DNA of 64,000 nucleotides, taken from positions 2,167,024 to 2,231,023 of the forward strand of contig OZ017769.1 of NCBI GenBank assembly GCA_963969345.1, given 5' to 3'. Positions within the stretch are counted from its first letter, which is position 1. Each line of letters starts with the position of its first letter. The position numbers were made by a program, and so were the translations under genes. Origin of the DNA: Turbatrix aceti (lineage: Eukaryota > Nematoda > Chromadorea > Rhabditida > Panagrolaimidae). Of the stretch, positions 21,961 to 35,511 are shown piece after piece. Below the pieces are notes generated by a model. It did no database searches. It was not told the origin of the DNA and was given only the letters and a program-made list of their open reading frames with translations.

Positions 21961-24900
21961 ATGGGGGAAGAAAGCGGATCACATCACCCGGGTGAGTTTT
22001 TTTTATAATTTTGCCCAAAATTATCTTTCTCACATTTTTTCCTTAATTTATGCCAAAAATCTTCTTTGTTATCATTTTTTTACTTTTTTATCCCAAAAAA
22101 TAATGGTTTTTTTATTTGTTTTCTTCCTTTTACCACAAAAATTGTCCTTTTTTTCCTTTTTTTACGTCAAAAAATGTCTTTTTCGCTTATTTTTTTATTT
22201 TATGCCAATAATTGTTTTTTTTTCAATTTATTTTATTCTTTTTTCCTTGAAAAATTACATTTCTCAATTTTTTTCTTTTCTGCGTCAAAATTTATCTTTT
22301 TTTCATTTTTGTCTTTTTCAGATTTTTCACCGTTGTTTTTTCCAATGACTACGGTTCTCGTCAGCGCTATTATCAATGTTGTCACACGTCGAATCAACTG
22401 TTTTCACATCCCAGATGTTGTTTACCAATTTGCTGTTTCGTGTACGCTTAGGTGGGTATTTGACAGAAATTACGATTTTCTTCCTTCCTTTTTTCTTTTC
22501 CGCCTGCGTTAAAGTTGTGAAGGTGCTTGTTTTGCTGCTTTGTTTGATGAACAGCCAACAACAGCTTATCAAATTCATTCGTTCATCAACTTTCCCGATT
22601 TTTTTGTTTTTGTACATAAAATAAAAAAATATTTATTTATTAAATTTCAGCATCGCAGTTCACTACTTTCTGCCTTCCAAGCAGATGGAGGACTTTGACG
22701 TCAAGTACGCCTGGGGTGGCATGCATCCTCAGTCCGTGATCATCATGCTCCTTCCCCCGCTGCTCTTTGAGTGTACCATCAATCTCAATACCTACATGTT
22801 TTTTACCTATTTCAAAACCGTGCTTTTTGTCTCTTTTACGGTTTATTTTTTTACATTTCTCCTTTCTGGGTGCATTTTTTACTACATTTTTTTCTTCATC
22901 CAGGATTACAATGTCTGGACTTTTGTAAGTCTCTTTCCACTTTTCTCCCTACCAAAATCCCCAAATCCCACCTTTTAGTCCATGTTACTCTCCGGAATCC
23001 TCGCCAGCGTCGATCCAGCCACAACTTCCCCGGTTGTCGCCGATTCCCGGGCCCCTCTCCGTCTTCGGATGTTCATGGAGGGCGAGAGTGCGATCACCGA
23101 CAGTCTCGGGTTGTTCATGATCACCGTCCTCAACAAATACCACCTCAGCAGCCAGTCTGAGGGATCCCTGACTGCAGAAGACGGAAAAGAGTTTCTGAGG
23201 AGCTTTGTCGCATGTTTTGGCGTAAGTCCTTTTATTGGCATCCTGGCGGGACACCTGACGCAGCGGATTCTGTGTCACTCCGGCATGATGGACAAGATGA
23301 AGCATCTTCTGCTGCTCGTTGTCGTCTATTTCGTGTTCTACATCGGAGAGTGCATCAGCGGGAGCGCTGCGGTTACGATTGTGGCTTTTGGCATCACAAT
23401 TGCGAGTATGAAGTGAGTTTTTTTTATTTTTTAAGGTTCAAAACATTTTTTTTTTTAATTTTTTTAATCTTTATTTTTTAAAATTTTTTTTGGGGTTCAG
23501 AACATAAATTTGGCCTAAAAACGAGTCTGGCGGGCGTCTAATTTTTTAAAAGTTTATTTCGATACGTTTTTTTTTTAATTTGCGCCGAATTTAAATTTTT
23601 TTTTAAGCAGAAAAATGTTATGTAAAAATCCATAATAATTATTCGATTTTACCGAAAACAAAGAAAATGGAGCAGACACAAAAAATCTGAAAATCACAAT
23701 TTTTTTGAAAAAAATTGAACTTTGAATTATTTTCCAGTTTTTTTTCGGTGGGCTGATAAATTTCAGGCGATTAAATTTTATGTCTTGGTAAAAATTTTTT
23801 TTTTTTAATTTTCGTCACTAAGTTTTTTTTTAGTTTTTTTATCTTTTCAGTTTATTTTCGAGTTCATAAAAATTGGTTTAAAAAATCAGAAAAAAACTTT
23901 TCATTTGTAATTTTATCCCAAAATGTGCCAAAGAATTTCTGAAATTTTACTTGATGCGCTGACGCTTTTCGTTTCACTTCCACTGTGCTCATGCAAGCGT
24001 TGAAAAAATTTTGAAATCAATGCTGCAAAAAAAAACAAAAAAATTATTGAAAAATCCATTTTTTTTAACTTTAGAGAAGAATTCGAAGCCCATTTCTGGA
24101 ACCACGTCGAATTCTTCTGGGAATTGCTATCATCTCTGTCAACAACGCTGATTTTCTTCTTCTGCGGCTACAGGGTCGGCATGCAGCTCATCGATCGCCA
24201 GCACAGCATCTACGGCGCCGGCGAGACCGCGACCTATCCCTCCCTCTTTGCCGCGCTTATAATCGCGATGTTCATGTCGCTGGTTCCAATGATGTCCCGT
24301 GCCCTCGGAATGTTTATTGCGTACAGTTGTCTCAAGGACGAGGAAGACGCCCGCGTTCGTCGGACTGAATTCGCGCTCATGGCCTGGGGCGGCATGCGTG
24401 GCGGCCTGGCTCTGCTCATGGCACTCACCCTCAGCAGCGAGCGTCACGATTCTGAGGGCCCGTTCTACCTTCGATTGCTGCTCTACACGTGTGGCTGTGT
24501 GCTGCCGAGTATTTTGCTTCAGGTGGGTTGATTGACTGCTGACAAGTGAAAAGTTTGGGAAACTTGTCACCACTTTTTTGACAAAATTTCACTAATCTTT
24601 TTTTTGTGAAAATTTTTGACAAAAATTAACTTTCATGATGAAAGTTATTACCGTAAAATTAATCTGCCTGAGGCATGATCTAGCAGGGTTACAGTTGTCG
24701 GAAATCGCTTTTTTTTCATTTTTAACGATTTTTGGACACGTTGTTGCTAAAAAATTTACAGTATTTCTAAAGTCAGGACACATATTGATCGACGTAATTT
24801 TTTATGTATTATCTGAAAAAAAATATAAAGTTACCACCTTGAAAAATTCCGAAACAAATGTGACCTTCGTGATTTTTTTAAACACGATTTTCGGAATTTT

Positions 24901-27900
24901 TCAAGGTAACTTTATATATTTTTTTCGGATTTTCTATCAAAAATTACGTCGATCAATTTGTTTCCTGACTTTGCAAATACTGTGATTTTTTAGCCACAAC
25001 GTGCCAAAAGTTGTTAAAAATGATAAAAAAAACGATTTCCGACTACCGTAACTCTAATCAACTTTTTCGGTAAAAACTTTCTATCGTAAAAGTTGCTGTG
25101 TCCAAATCATCTTTAATTTTTAAAAAAAATTTTTGTTTTTATAAAATTTTGAAAAAATTGAAATTTTTTTTAATTTTTGCGGACGCGTTTTTTTTTGGTT
25201 TGTGAATATTTTTGTTGACTCCAGGGCTCAACATTCGGCAACGCAGTCTACCTTTTTGGTGCCAACCTGAGATCCAGTTATTCCCGAAAGTCAGCGTGGC
25301 GTCTGAAGACCTACCTCAAGCGAGAACTCGCCGTCAAGATGCAATCCCTCCGCCAGCACTCGGGTGAATTTCTGCGTGGCGCAAATTGGGATACCGTCAA
25401 CGAATACCTCGTGGATTCGCTTTTTAATGTGAGTTTTGCAGTTTACCTTTTAGGGGCACGTAATTGCTTCAGTAACCCTTTGTATTAGCTTCCCAATCGC
25501 GACTGCAATGATCTCGGACTAGGTGACAATTCAGTAATGGCAATCGAGGAAAACGACGATGAGAGGGACGTCTTTCGAACTTACTATGGCATGATGCTGG
25601 CTTACGTCAACCACGAATGGCACCGAGGGGCTGCGAGTGGCGCAACGGCTGTGGCCATCAATGGGCTCCTCGAACACGCGATTGATGAGGGCTTCATCGT
25701 TGGCAGCGATGTTCAGAGTCACATTGACAAACTACGGGTATCCACGGCACTCAGGTACCTCTGCAAGCTCGTCTACGTTTGTGTGGTGGGTTTTTGCGAT
25801 TTTTTTTATTTGGAAATTCGGGTGATCCAAAATTTTTGAATTCTCGATCGAGAAATCCTTTATTTCAGATTTCTGGCTAGATTTTCCAAAATTTTAGAAA
25901 TTTTTTAATTTTTCCACAAAATCCCAAGTTTTAGCGACAATTTTTTTTACGGTGGATGAAATCCAATTTTTTTGCTTTTTCGAGCAACCGAACTGAAAAT
26001 TTTGAACATGAATTTTTTTGTACTCCGAACCAATTTGAAGTTTTTGTGTTCCCGGAAACAAATGTCGAAATTTTTGAGAATCTGAAAAAAAACTGTTTTT
26101 TTGCGGCTTCTGAAGCGAAATTTACAAGTTTTTTTACAAGAAAAATTTTTTGAACGTGAATACCAATTTAAAAAATTTGGGGGTAAGTTTCGTATTCTTG
26201 AACAAAAACCTGACATTCTGTTAAAAAAAATCCTTTTTTATGACGACAATTTTTTTTGATCAAAAATCTGAAATTTTTTTGTTTTTGACCCGAATTTCGA
26301 ATATTCTGGTTTTGTATCCGAAAACTCGAATTTTTTTACCAGAATAAATTTTTTTTTTGTCTTTAGATGTGGATCGACTGCGGCTTCAGTCGCCGACTCA
26401 GCCAAATCACCCGCCAGAGCTTTCACAAGCGAAAGCGGAAGAAAGAAGAGACAGAAAAAGCCCAAATCGCTGTCAGACGAACGACAGAATTTTGGTGGAT
26501 TGTCTCGACGCTCTTCGCCGTCATCCACTCCTCGATCGTCATCTACGCGGCCCTGAACACCTACTGCCCGTTCTGCGTGCCTTTCCTGCTCTTTTCCATG
26601 CTCATGTCCAGCTTTTGGATTGTCGAGCATTCTTGCCTCTTTTATTTCTGTCTTTTCGAGACCGTGAGTTTTTTTTTAAATTTTTATTACGGTAACTTTT
26701 TTTTGAAAATTTGCAGGATCGTGTTCAACGGTTCCTAAACCTCGTCTATTCTCTGATTCTCATGGTTTTCGCAGGTTTTGAATTCGTCGTCTCGTGTTAT
26801 CTCATCTGGCCGAGACACGAACGTTCCCACGTCGTCTACCTCTATCACACGTGCCTGGACGTCGAGTGTCGATTCACGGATGAATTCAACAAATGCACGT
26901 TGTGGAGATTTCTTCTTGCAGGTGTCTCGGTCGCATTTGCGGTATTGAAACTCATCAGATCCGTTCCGATCAGTGTTTTTCTCGCCGGTGAAGTTATTAT
27001 TGAGCGTCAGGTTAGTTTTTTTCCAATTTAAAAAAATGTGTAACGTGAACAAAAAAAATCGATATGGGGGTACCCCGGACCGAAAATCGTTCTAAAATTT
27101 GGTTTGATAAAATTTTTCGATCGAGGCTTTATATTTTTTTTAAATTTAAAAATAGTTTTTTCTCTTTTTTTCGAAATTTTTTACAGTTCAACCAAAATTT
27201 GAATAAATATACATAACACGCCAAATTTTTTTTTAACGAAAATTAGAAAAAAAAATTTTCTAATTTTCGTTCTAATTTTCGTTTAGAACGAAAATAAAAT
27301 TTTAGAACGAAAATTAGAAAAAAAAAAGTATAATTTTCGTTGCAACACCAGAAATGCGAAGTTTTTTGTTTCAAAAAAGTGAAAATTTGTTATTTTTCAT
27401 TTTTTTACAAATTTTAGCAAGAAATACCTTTTTGCGAGAATGTGTGTTATTTTCGGATTTCTGATGTACTCGAAACCTGAAAAATTGTGCCAAAAACCCG
27501 AGGAAATTGTTTTTTGAAAAAAAACATTTTTTCCAGCTCACACTCGAAAGAATACGTCTCTCCGTGCTCAACTGCCTCCAACACATGACTTCTGAAATCA
27601 AATTCAGTAAAGAACTTTTTCCGACAACTTTGGCATATAACCTGGCCCTGAGTGCCAATCGGGATTTTCGAGAAATTATTGATTGCTTTTTACGGTTCGT
27701 TTTTTGCAGAAAAATTATTTTTTTTATTTTAAAATTTTTTTAGAACGGATCTCCGACTGGATTCCGCGGAGATGGACGTCATGCCGGTGATCAAGACCCG
27801 ACAGGCCCTGAGAATGATTGGATACGAACTGCAGCAGAGCGTGACAGCTCTCGTCGAAGCGGGTTTCACGGAAGAAGAATCCCTCGAAAAATGGATGCAT

Positions 27901-29267
27901 AGGATCCAGAGTCTCCGGGAATACGCTGACAACCTCATCAACGTCCCCGAAGTAACAACAGCCGAAAAACTCAAGGATGTCGACTGGGTTTTTACACTCA
28001 ACGTTGCCCAGAGGGATTTGGTTATCCAGAAGCTCGCTGAAATCATTGATGCGAGCCCGGTAGAGTGCGTCGAAGCCCACGGCACCGTCAGCACCCAGGG
28101 AATCAATCTTTTTTACATCAAAAGAGGACTTTGTCGGTGGGTTTTTGAATTTTTTAAAAGGCAGAATTTTTTAATTTGCTTTTTTTTGCCTATTTTGTTA
28201 GTTTTTTTGGGCTTTTATATTTTTTTTAAATTTTAACTTTCTAAAAAAATATTTTTGGAACGTTTTTTAGATTTTTTTTATACGAAAAAAAAATAATACG
28301 AAAATTTTTTTTAATGTAAAATTTTAGTTTTTTTAACCTGATTCGGGTTCATCCTTCGCTTTTTTAAAAATAAAATTTAGAAATAATTTTTTATAATTTA
28401 TTTTTTAAAAGAGAAAAAAACATGATAAATTGTTGTTTTTGATTTTTTTTGACAATTTTTGTTTTTATTTTTCTGCTTATTTTTTTGTAATTTTGTTTTT
28501 ACAATTGAATTTTTTTGTTATTTTTTTTCGCTCATGCGCGGATATTTTTTATAAGCGATTCAAAACCCAATTTTTGGGAGCGTTGTTCATTTTTTATATT
28601 TTTTTAGGGTCTTTGAGGAAACAGTCCCACAAACGTCGATCAGCAGACACACGTATTACATCGGAAACGGTGGATTCATTGGTCTGAAGAATGTCTACAA
28701 GCACGACAGCACCCTGAAGCCACACAAGGTCATACACACGATGTACAACGCGTGTACGGCTATCGACCTCGTCAGGCTAAATTCGAGTGTGTGGGTAAAC
28801 TTTTTTAATGAGTACCCAGATGGCTGGAGGACGATATCGATGGCGGAGCAGAAGAGAAGGCTTCTGGTTGACCTCAAGAAGCATTCCAGGTTAGTTGGGG
28901 GATTTTTTGGGGGGTTTTTGGTTCATTTGAATTTTTTTCAGAGAGTACAATCTCATGTCTGATACGGAAATCATAGCCCAGGGACTGAACTTTGTCGAGG
29001 TCAAGTACAAGGTCATAATCAAGCTTTGCACCGGTGATATCATGTTTCCGGGTTTGTTTTTTCGGTTTTTTGGAGATTTTTTTTGAAATGGATTTTTTTT
29101 GGTTTGCAGGTGTGGCCCTAAACCTCCAGACCCATCCCCATTCAGCGGTTGATAAGTACCTCAACATCCAGGGCCCAGCAAAAGTTGTCGTCGAACCAAC
29201 AAGTTCAAACGTTGTCGGCATATACGTTGTTCTCAACAATCCTAGCAAATCTGCGGAAGCTTCCTGA
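21961..29267 (+). CDS. SLC9C1: SLC9C-like Na+/H+ exchanger (sperm NHE type) with membrane and cytosolic C-terminal extensions
   Basis: Fourteen exons: 21961-21991, 22322-22451, 22651-22924, 22979-23412, 24075-24522, 25225-25428, 25489-25785, 26367-26663, 26717-27010, 27537-27694, 27744-28136, 28608-28889, 28942-29051 and 29110-29267. All phases agree; the product is 1169 aa, close to animal SLC9C1. The exchanger core shows IIMLLPPLLFECTINLN, ASVDPATTSPVV (D157), FMEGESAITDSLG (D186, with Thr where NHEs usually have Asn) and WGGMRGG (R398). After residue 600 come four more hydrophobic helices where SLC9C has its voltage sensor, then a cytosolic tail with GNGGFIGLKN, perhaps a decayed cyclic-nucleotide-binding region. 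An S4 with regular arginines is not evident. SLC9C proteins alkalinise sperm. The alternative is another long NHE. Introns 4, 5 and 11 are long and AT-rich. Confidence 0.78.
24687..25053. repeat. Imperfect inverted repeat (about 170-bp arms) in exchanger intron 5
   Basis: The left arm, from GTTACAGTTGTCGGAAATCG, and the right arm, ending at CGATTTCCGACTACCGTAAC, are reverse complements with scattered differences. Shared inner blocks include GATCGACGTAATTTTT, AAAGTCAGGA and the innermost ACCTTGAAAAATTCCGAAA. The loop is about 25 nt. This is the form of a foldback MITE. Confidence 0.65.
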
Positions 29268-31131
29268 CGACGAGGATGGCGACGAGGACGAGGATGATGA
29301 CGCCAACGACGACGACGACGGATTTGCGGATGGATACGGATACGGATTGCTTGCTGGAGAGAGCCGCACGAACGAGAACAACCAACAACGCCTGCCTGCC
29401 TTCCTTTTAAGCCATTAATTACTGCCACAACCCCCAAAACAAGAACGCGCATGCGCATGCAGTACGAAGAAAGTCCAGACCAGACTGACCATGGCTCACA
29501 CCTGACAGCCGAGGCTGAGGCTAACCAGCGACACCACTACCACCGGTAAGGTCACACATTATTATTTTTGGCTGTCGGCGGTGGTGGTCAGTAGCAGCTA
29601 CCACACGCTGTCGTCGGCTGGCGGCTACGAAGGCGAAGGAGGGGTAGTCGGTCGCCAGCCTACCTCTGCTAGCCAGGAAGAGAAGTTGTGCAGCCACCAT
29701 CATCTATCCATCCGTTCATTTATTCGTTTGTTCGTTCAACAATCCATCCATCCACCTCGACTGTCGTTCATTCGTTCTATTTGCATAAAAGCCGCGTTGA
29801 CCATACCGGCAGGCAGGCAGGCAGGTAGGCGGCCGTGCAGTGGACACTATGTGACCTGACTGCCTGCCTGTCTGCTGCGCGAAAGCAAAGGTACTATAAG
29901 CCAAGCAAGCACGCACACGGAGGGGCGAGGGGGTAGGTTTTTGAACGTTCGCGCAGGCTCAGGCGACGGGCGCGGCGACAAAGCTTGTTGTTGCGTTTGT
30001 TGCAGCAAGCATTTCGAGTGGGGGGAGGGGGGGGCTACCTGGCACACTCGACTCGAGCCAGTCGATATTGTATGTGTACCAGGGCCAGGGGACATTCGAT
30101 CTTTCCCCGGGGGAAGGGGGATGACGCATCATGAATGCTTTCTCGTCTGAAAGCTTTTTGATTGCGTCAACGATAGTCGAAAGTGAGAGGTCCTTCTTGG
30201 GTCGGGAAAGGAAAGAAAAGCCTTCTTCCCTGAGGCGGAGGAGCGGAGGAGGGGAAGGGTGACTCACCTCACCTGTCCGTCGCTCATTCGCTTCTGGCCA
30301 CCCCACTTCTCCTCAAGGTATCCTTCACGTGTCAGTCGGTCGCCGATTGCGATTGTTTACAACCGTGTGCTAACTTTCTTGTCTTATCGATCGATTTTTT
30401 TGTCAGCCCGGGGAAAAGGAGGGTTGGGCGTTAGCTGTACGCTGCCCGCCCATGGACATGTCCATGTTCATGGCCCCCAAAGAAGTTGGTGATAGTCGGG
30501 AGCGAGAAACGAACGGAACGCGAGACCACTGTTTACTTGTAAAATTTTTTGTTGTTGACTGTTCAAAAAAAGGGATAAATTTGTTCCCTTGGCCCAAAAG
30601 TTGAACGTATTTTTTTTTGTCTCACCTGCCGCATCCGGGCCAGCCTTACCTGTCAACAGAGAATCTAATCTTTGTTTTACGCGTCGGAGTACGTATAAAA
30701 AAAAGACGCATACTAATGGGCTTTTTGACGGGTTTTGTCAAAAGCAGTCAACTCTGAAATAAAGGTCATGTCGTCCTCGTTTTTGTTCTCGTTCTCGTTC
30801 TCGCCATCATCGGCTTCGTTGCATCGTCCATCGTTGTCTACGCCTGCGTCGCGCATTATTGCGCATCGCTGTTGACACAGTGGCTCAGGCGAGGCTTTCG
30901 GGTTCTTGCGTTCCCCCCCCCCCCCCGTGAACCATAGTCCTCTGTTCTTTGCGATTTCACCCTTCCTCCCCAGGGCTTCCCCCCAGGTGAACGAACACCT
31001 GGCTTACATACCTGACCAAAAACAGCAAAAACTTAAAAGTTATCACCCTCCCATTCAGGCTCTGCACGGCAAAAAAATCCCCCCGCCATCTGTACATAAG
31101 TCAATCTCGGATCTTCGGTCGCTCCGCCGAA
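29268..31131. other. Long GC-rich intergenic region upstream of the FAS1 gene
   Basis: No spliced gene could be built. It contains GGCA tetranucleotide runs (29810-29830), GCGCATGCGCATGC at about 29448-29461, poly-G and poly-C tracts (30020-30032; C14 at about 30913-30926) and a TCTCGTTCTCGTT run near 30788-30803. Short GC-rich open frames on both strands lack donor/acceptor context. It probably holds 5' UTR and regulatory DNA. Confidence 0.45.
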
Positions 31132-34100
31132 ATGACCGGTTCCAACCCTCACCCTATCCACCGTGCTCACCTGGCAGCAGCGACGATAGCCGTCATCTGC
31201 ATAGCTGCAGTCTCGGGTGATCTGTGGTCGGAGACGGCCCGCATGAGCGACCTCCAGCAGTGGCGGGCCCTCTGCGGACGGTACCAGGTCTCGCAGGCCT
31301 ACATGGAAGACAGCAACGCGAGGATTACGGTTTTCGCGCCGACCAACGACGTTTTCCTCTACAATCCTGACCTTCGGGCTATGACCCAGAAGGAGACCCT
31401 CAGTCATATCGGTTTGTAGACACAAATTGGAAATAGATTGTTACCAGGAGGTGATTTTCAGTGGATACACAGGTGGTCGAGATCAGCGAGGGCAGGAAGT
31501 GGGACAAGCAGACGCTTATTCGGTCTACGATCAATTCGGGTTATGTCTACATTACTCAGTTTGAAAATAATCCTGGGAACTATGTGAGTTGATTTGTCAT
31601 CTGCGGGGCTTCAATAAAAGCCTAAGGCTTTTTGGATTGCCGAAAAAAATTTTTTTTCGAAATTTTTTCAGATTTTTTTTTGGAAAACTTTTTTTTGTTT
31701 TTTTATAAATTTTGGCAAAATTAAAAACGGGAAAGCCTAAAAAATTACTGGTAAAAAACGATGGAAGGATTTCTGATCAAAATTATGTCACGCGACAATT
31801 TTTTTTTAAATTTTATGGGCAAAAAAATCATCATTAAATTTGTGCATTAATTTTGTTCCAAATTGTGTTCCTACTTTTTTGATTGTGGAACCTGAATCCA
31901 GAAAAATGCAGAACAATAACTTTTTTTCCGTTTTTTTTGCGCGCAAAAAAATTTTAGTTGAAAAAAATTATTTTCCTGTAATTTTTTTTGCAAATCCGAG
32001 AACGTTTTTTTTGATTAATTTTATCTCCTAATTTCAGTCCTATTTTGCAAACTCAGCCCGAATCTGCAACCACGAATCCAACCAATGGGGCATCATCAGC
32101 GGCGAGCAATACCTGTACAAAACCTGCACCCCCATGGGTCATCGACCGTATCCCGGCACCGCCCTCGCCTTTATCCGCGACGACGATGCTGTCATCTTCA
32201 CGGATCGTCAGTACACGAACAAGGACCTCACCGAGCTCCGGGACGTCCTAAACCGCGTCCCAGACATTGCGCTCGTCATCTTTGGTAGCAGTGCCTGGAA
32301 CGGGTTTCATACTTTTTTCCTGCCGAGCAACGCCGCTTTTGCCAAGGTCATCGATCGAAATCGCGTGGATCGAGAAGTCCTGCTCGCTCACGTCAGTGGC
32401 ATGAACCGGGTTCTGTTCACCTGGCCGTGGCTGTACGACGGGGCAGTCCATTATTACCCGTCTATCAGATTTTCGTCCAACATCATTGAAGATAATTTCA
32501 AACTGAAATTATCTATGAGGAATATTACAGACCACAGAACGGGAAGATGGGATCTCTATGCGGTTTCCGAAGTCTACGAAAGGTACAGTTTTTTCCGACG
32601 CGGTGCTGTCTGGGCAAAAGTTCTGGTACCCAACATCCCGGTCCAGAACGGAGTGGTCCACATCGTTGACAACGTTCTCGGTATCGTATCCAATACGATA
32701 GACATGCTCCTCATGGACAACTACCGTACCACCACCCTGATGCGGTACATAAACACAATTGGCCAGATTGTCAGAAACTATTTCTCAGCAACCGGCGGGT
32801 TGGTCACCTTCTTCGCGCCCTGGAACGAAGCATTCGAACGAATTCCCGAACCCGTTGAACGCCGATTACTCCGAGACCGAATCTGGCTCGAACAAATCCT
32901 AAAACTCCACATCGTACCCGCAAAGGAGCTCACAACTGATGAAATCACCAACGATACAATTGTGACCACAGTTGACAATCGACAGTTTCTGTACTTCATA
33001 AAAGGTGAATGGCCGAAGAACAACATCACCTATTACGTCATTGGTGGCGGCATCAAGACAGCCATCCAGATGGACAACGTCGCGGCTACCAACGGCATTA
33101 TCCACTACATCGATCGTGTGCTTGGCGTGCCGTATGAATCGCTATGGGGGGTTCTGAAGAATGAGAGTCGACTTCAGACGTCTTTTCACATGCTGGAGAA
33201 TCTTCAGCTGAGGTACACGCTCGATCCCTGGCAGGTGTATAATCCGAGTCAGAACTTGACCTTCTTCGTGCCAACCAACGAGGCTTGGTCCAAGGTATCG
33301 CCGACGCTCATCAACAGAATGACAGATGGCAACCACTGGCAGGCGTTGCAGTACGTCTTCAAGAGGCACATCATCCAGGGACAGGCGCTGATGTACACCG
33401 ATCTCAGGGAAAGGACGTATATCATGATGAACGACGAGAAGGTTGTCATCAGGAGACGAGGCAGATGTGAGTTAAATTGAAATTTTTTCACGAAACTTTC
33501 GTTCGCGAACGAACATGAACGTTTTTTAACGTGTTCGCATCAAAAATGGTCCTGACGCGAAAGTTTGATTTCTCTGCGAATGGAAATTTAGGTTTGTTCG
33601 CAAACATAAAAACGAACGAACGCGAACAATTTTTAACTTTTTTTGCGAAAAAAAACGAACAAACGCGAACATTTTTTTCACGTTTGTCTTGAAGCGAAAT
33701 TCCAAATTTTGAAAATAAAAATGTAACTTTTTTGCGATCAAAAATAATTCTTGTTCAAAACGAACACTGTAAGAAAAAAGTTGAATTTGTTCGCGAACAA
33801 TTTCGAATGTTAGCAAAATAATGAATTTATTCTTGTTCGTTCGTTTTTTGTTCGCGAACAAAAATTAAATAATTAGTTCAATACCAAATTTTTTTTTTTA
33901 ATTAAAACCTTGGTTTGTTTGCGAACAAGAAACGAACAAACAAAAACAAATTTGTTCGTTTGCTAACAAACACGAACATTTTTGAATCAAAAATTTTGAT
34001 ATCATATTTCCCATTTCTGAAATTTTTTCACGAACAAGATTTTAATTTCGATCATTTTTTCACGAACAAGAAAATTCTGTTCACGGACGAACACGAATTT

Positions 34101-34354
34101 TGTAAAAACCAAAAAAATCATTATTTCGTTTTCCAGATTTCGAGCTTTACTGGCCCCGAGGCAACAGAGTAGCCCAGATCCTAGAAGGCGGTCAGATCGC
34201 CGGCATCAACGGCTACATGTTCATGATCGACAACGTGCTGATCTACGAGCCAGATCTCCGGGCGACAGCCTGCCTCAGCGATGTCTCATCCTTCGTCCTG
34301 ATACTCTGCATGGGAGTGACCATGTTTGGACACCGACGAAGGCCTTGGTGGTGA
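31132..34354 (+). CDS. Secreted or surface protein with four fasciclin (FAS1) domains
   Basis: Four exons (31132-31411, 31462-31583, 32038-33466, 34137-34354) give 682 aa. After a signal peptide (AAATIAVICIAAVSG, about residues 15-29) come four FAS1 repeats, each with the H1 and H2 motifs: ITVFAPTNDVFL, HTFFLPSNAAFAKV, LVTFFAPWNEAFERI and LTFFVPTNEAWSKV. They are followed by NGYMFMIDNVL- or NGIIHYIDRVLG-type closing strands. FAS1 domains mediate cell adhesion and matrix binding. The C terminus has a short hydrophobic segment (VSSFVLILCMGVTMF) and a basic end, consistent with a GPI signal or TM anchor. NNIT and NLT sites could be N-glycosylated. Intron 3 (33467-34136) is packed with TTCG-palindrome repeats. 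Confidence 0.85.
33496..33985. repeat. TTCGCGAACGAA repeat cluster in FAS1 gene intron 3
   Basis: About ten copies of GTTCGCGAACGAAC-like words in both orientations, interspersed with AT-rich spacers; the same family as 20597-21075. Confidence 0.7.
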
Positions 34355-35511
34355 CCCAGTCACCTAGCTAGGAGACCCTCGGTTACCTGTCCGGCTTCAA
34401 CCTACCTACTACCCCATCTGCCCCTCGGGCTCGCTGGCGACTACGGCCTGGCGATCAGGCCAAGCCGAGTTTTCCCGCGTCCGACGCCTTTGAACTCTCT
34501 CTCTCTCTCTCTCTCACCGCTGGCATACTACCGGTTTTCTTTTCTACCTGCGCTCTTCAACTTCAGTCAATCGTTATTTATCCCTTTTATCTTTGAAACG
34601 CACCAATCCCGCTTTTTTTGCGGTTGATTGATTTTTTCTCATGATAAATACTTATCAAGTTGGGTTTTTGAATTGAACAAAAAAATAAAAGATATCTGAT
34701 GCGTGCGTGGTGACAGTCCCGGGCACGCATGACATCGCCTCGAGCAAATCAAATGGACGCAAAAACAGGCGACGATACGAAACGGGATCAGATCAGACGT
34801 TTTTCACGCTAGTGAGGGGGGGGGAGAGGTGATAGACTGGGCGCCGCATTTATCGCGCATGCGGGGATGCAGGCGCAGTTTTGTTAACAAATTAGTTTGA
34901 GTCGTTATCGCGTGTCCAGGATAGTCTTGATCTTTGCTATGTTTGCGTTTGTTCACGAACAGATTTTTTTGTTTCTAAAAAAAGCAAAATTTTTCAAATT
35001 TCCGAAACAAACAATGTCCAAAAAAAATTTTTTTGCAAACTGTTCGTTTTTTTCGTTCGCGAACACGGTCAAAAATGTTCGTTTTCATTTTTGTCGACTG
35101 AAATTTAATGACATTTTTTTTGAGCAAAAAAAACGACTGACATTTCGGCAGTGTTCTGAACCAAGAAAATGCGAACGGCATTTTTCAAAAAATCAAACAA
35201 AAGTAAAAATTTTTTGTGTTCGCAAACTTATTTTTCTTATTATTTGTGGAAATTATTGCCCTCCGAGAAAAACTTTAACAACAGTTTTAACACAAATTTC
35301 CTAATTTTCCCAAAATTTGTGTTCGATTTATCCGTTCGGAAAATTTTGCTTTGCTCACAAACAAGCGTAATTTAAAAAAACGTGTTCGCAACAAACGCAA
35401 ATGTTTGCTCCATTTCTGTATTCTAGAAATGCTCACATCCAACAACTTGCCCGCAACATGCAAACTCCCAACCCCTTTTCACCCCCTTAAAACCCAATTT
35501 TTCAGCCCAAA
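34355..35511. other. Intergenic region with CT microsatellite and TTCG repeats
   Basis: A (CT)n run at about 34495-34516 lies in the probable 3' UTR of the FAS1 gene, with AATAAA near 34683-34690. GC-rich sequence at 34700-34880 is followed by another TTCG-palindrome cluster (34945-35400) just upstream of the astacin gene. No gene seen. Confidence 0.5.
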
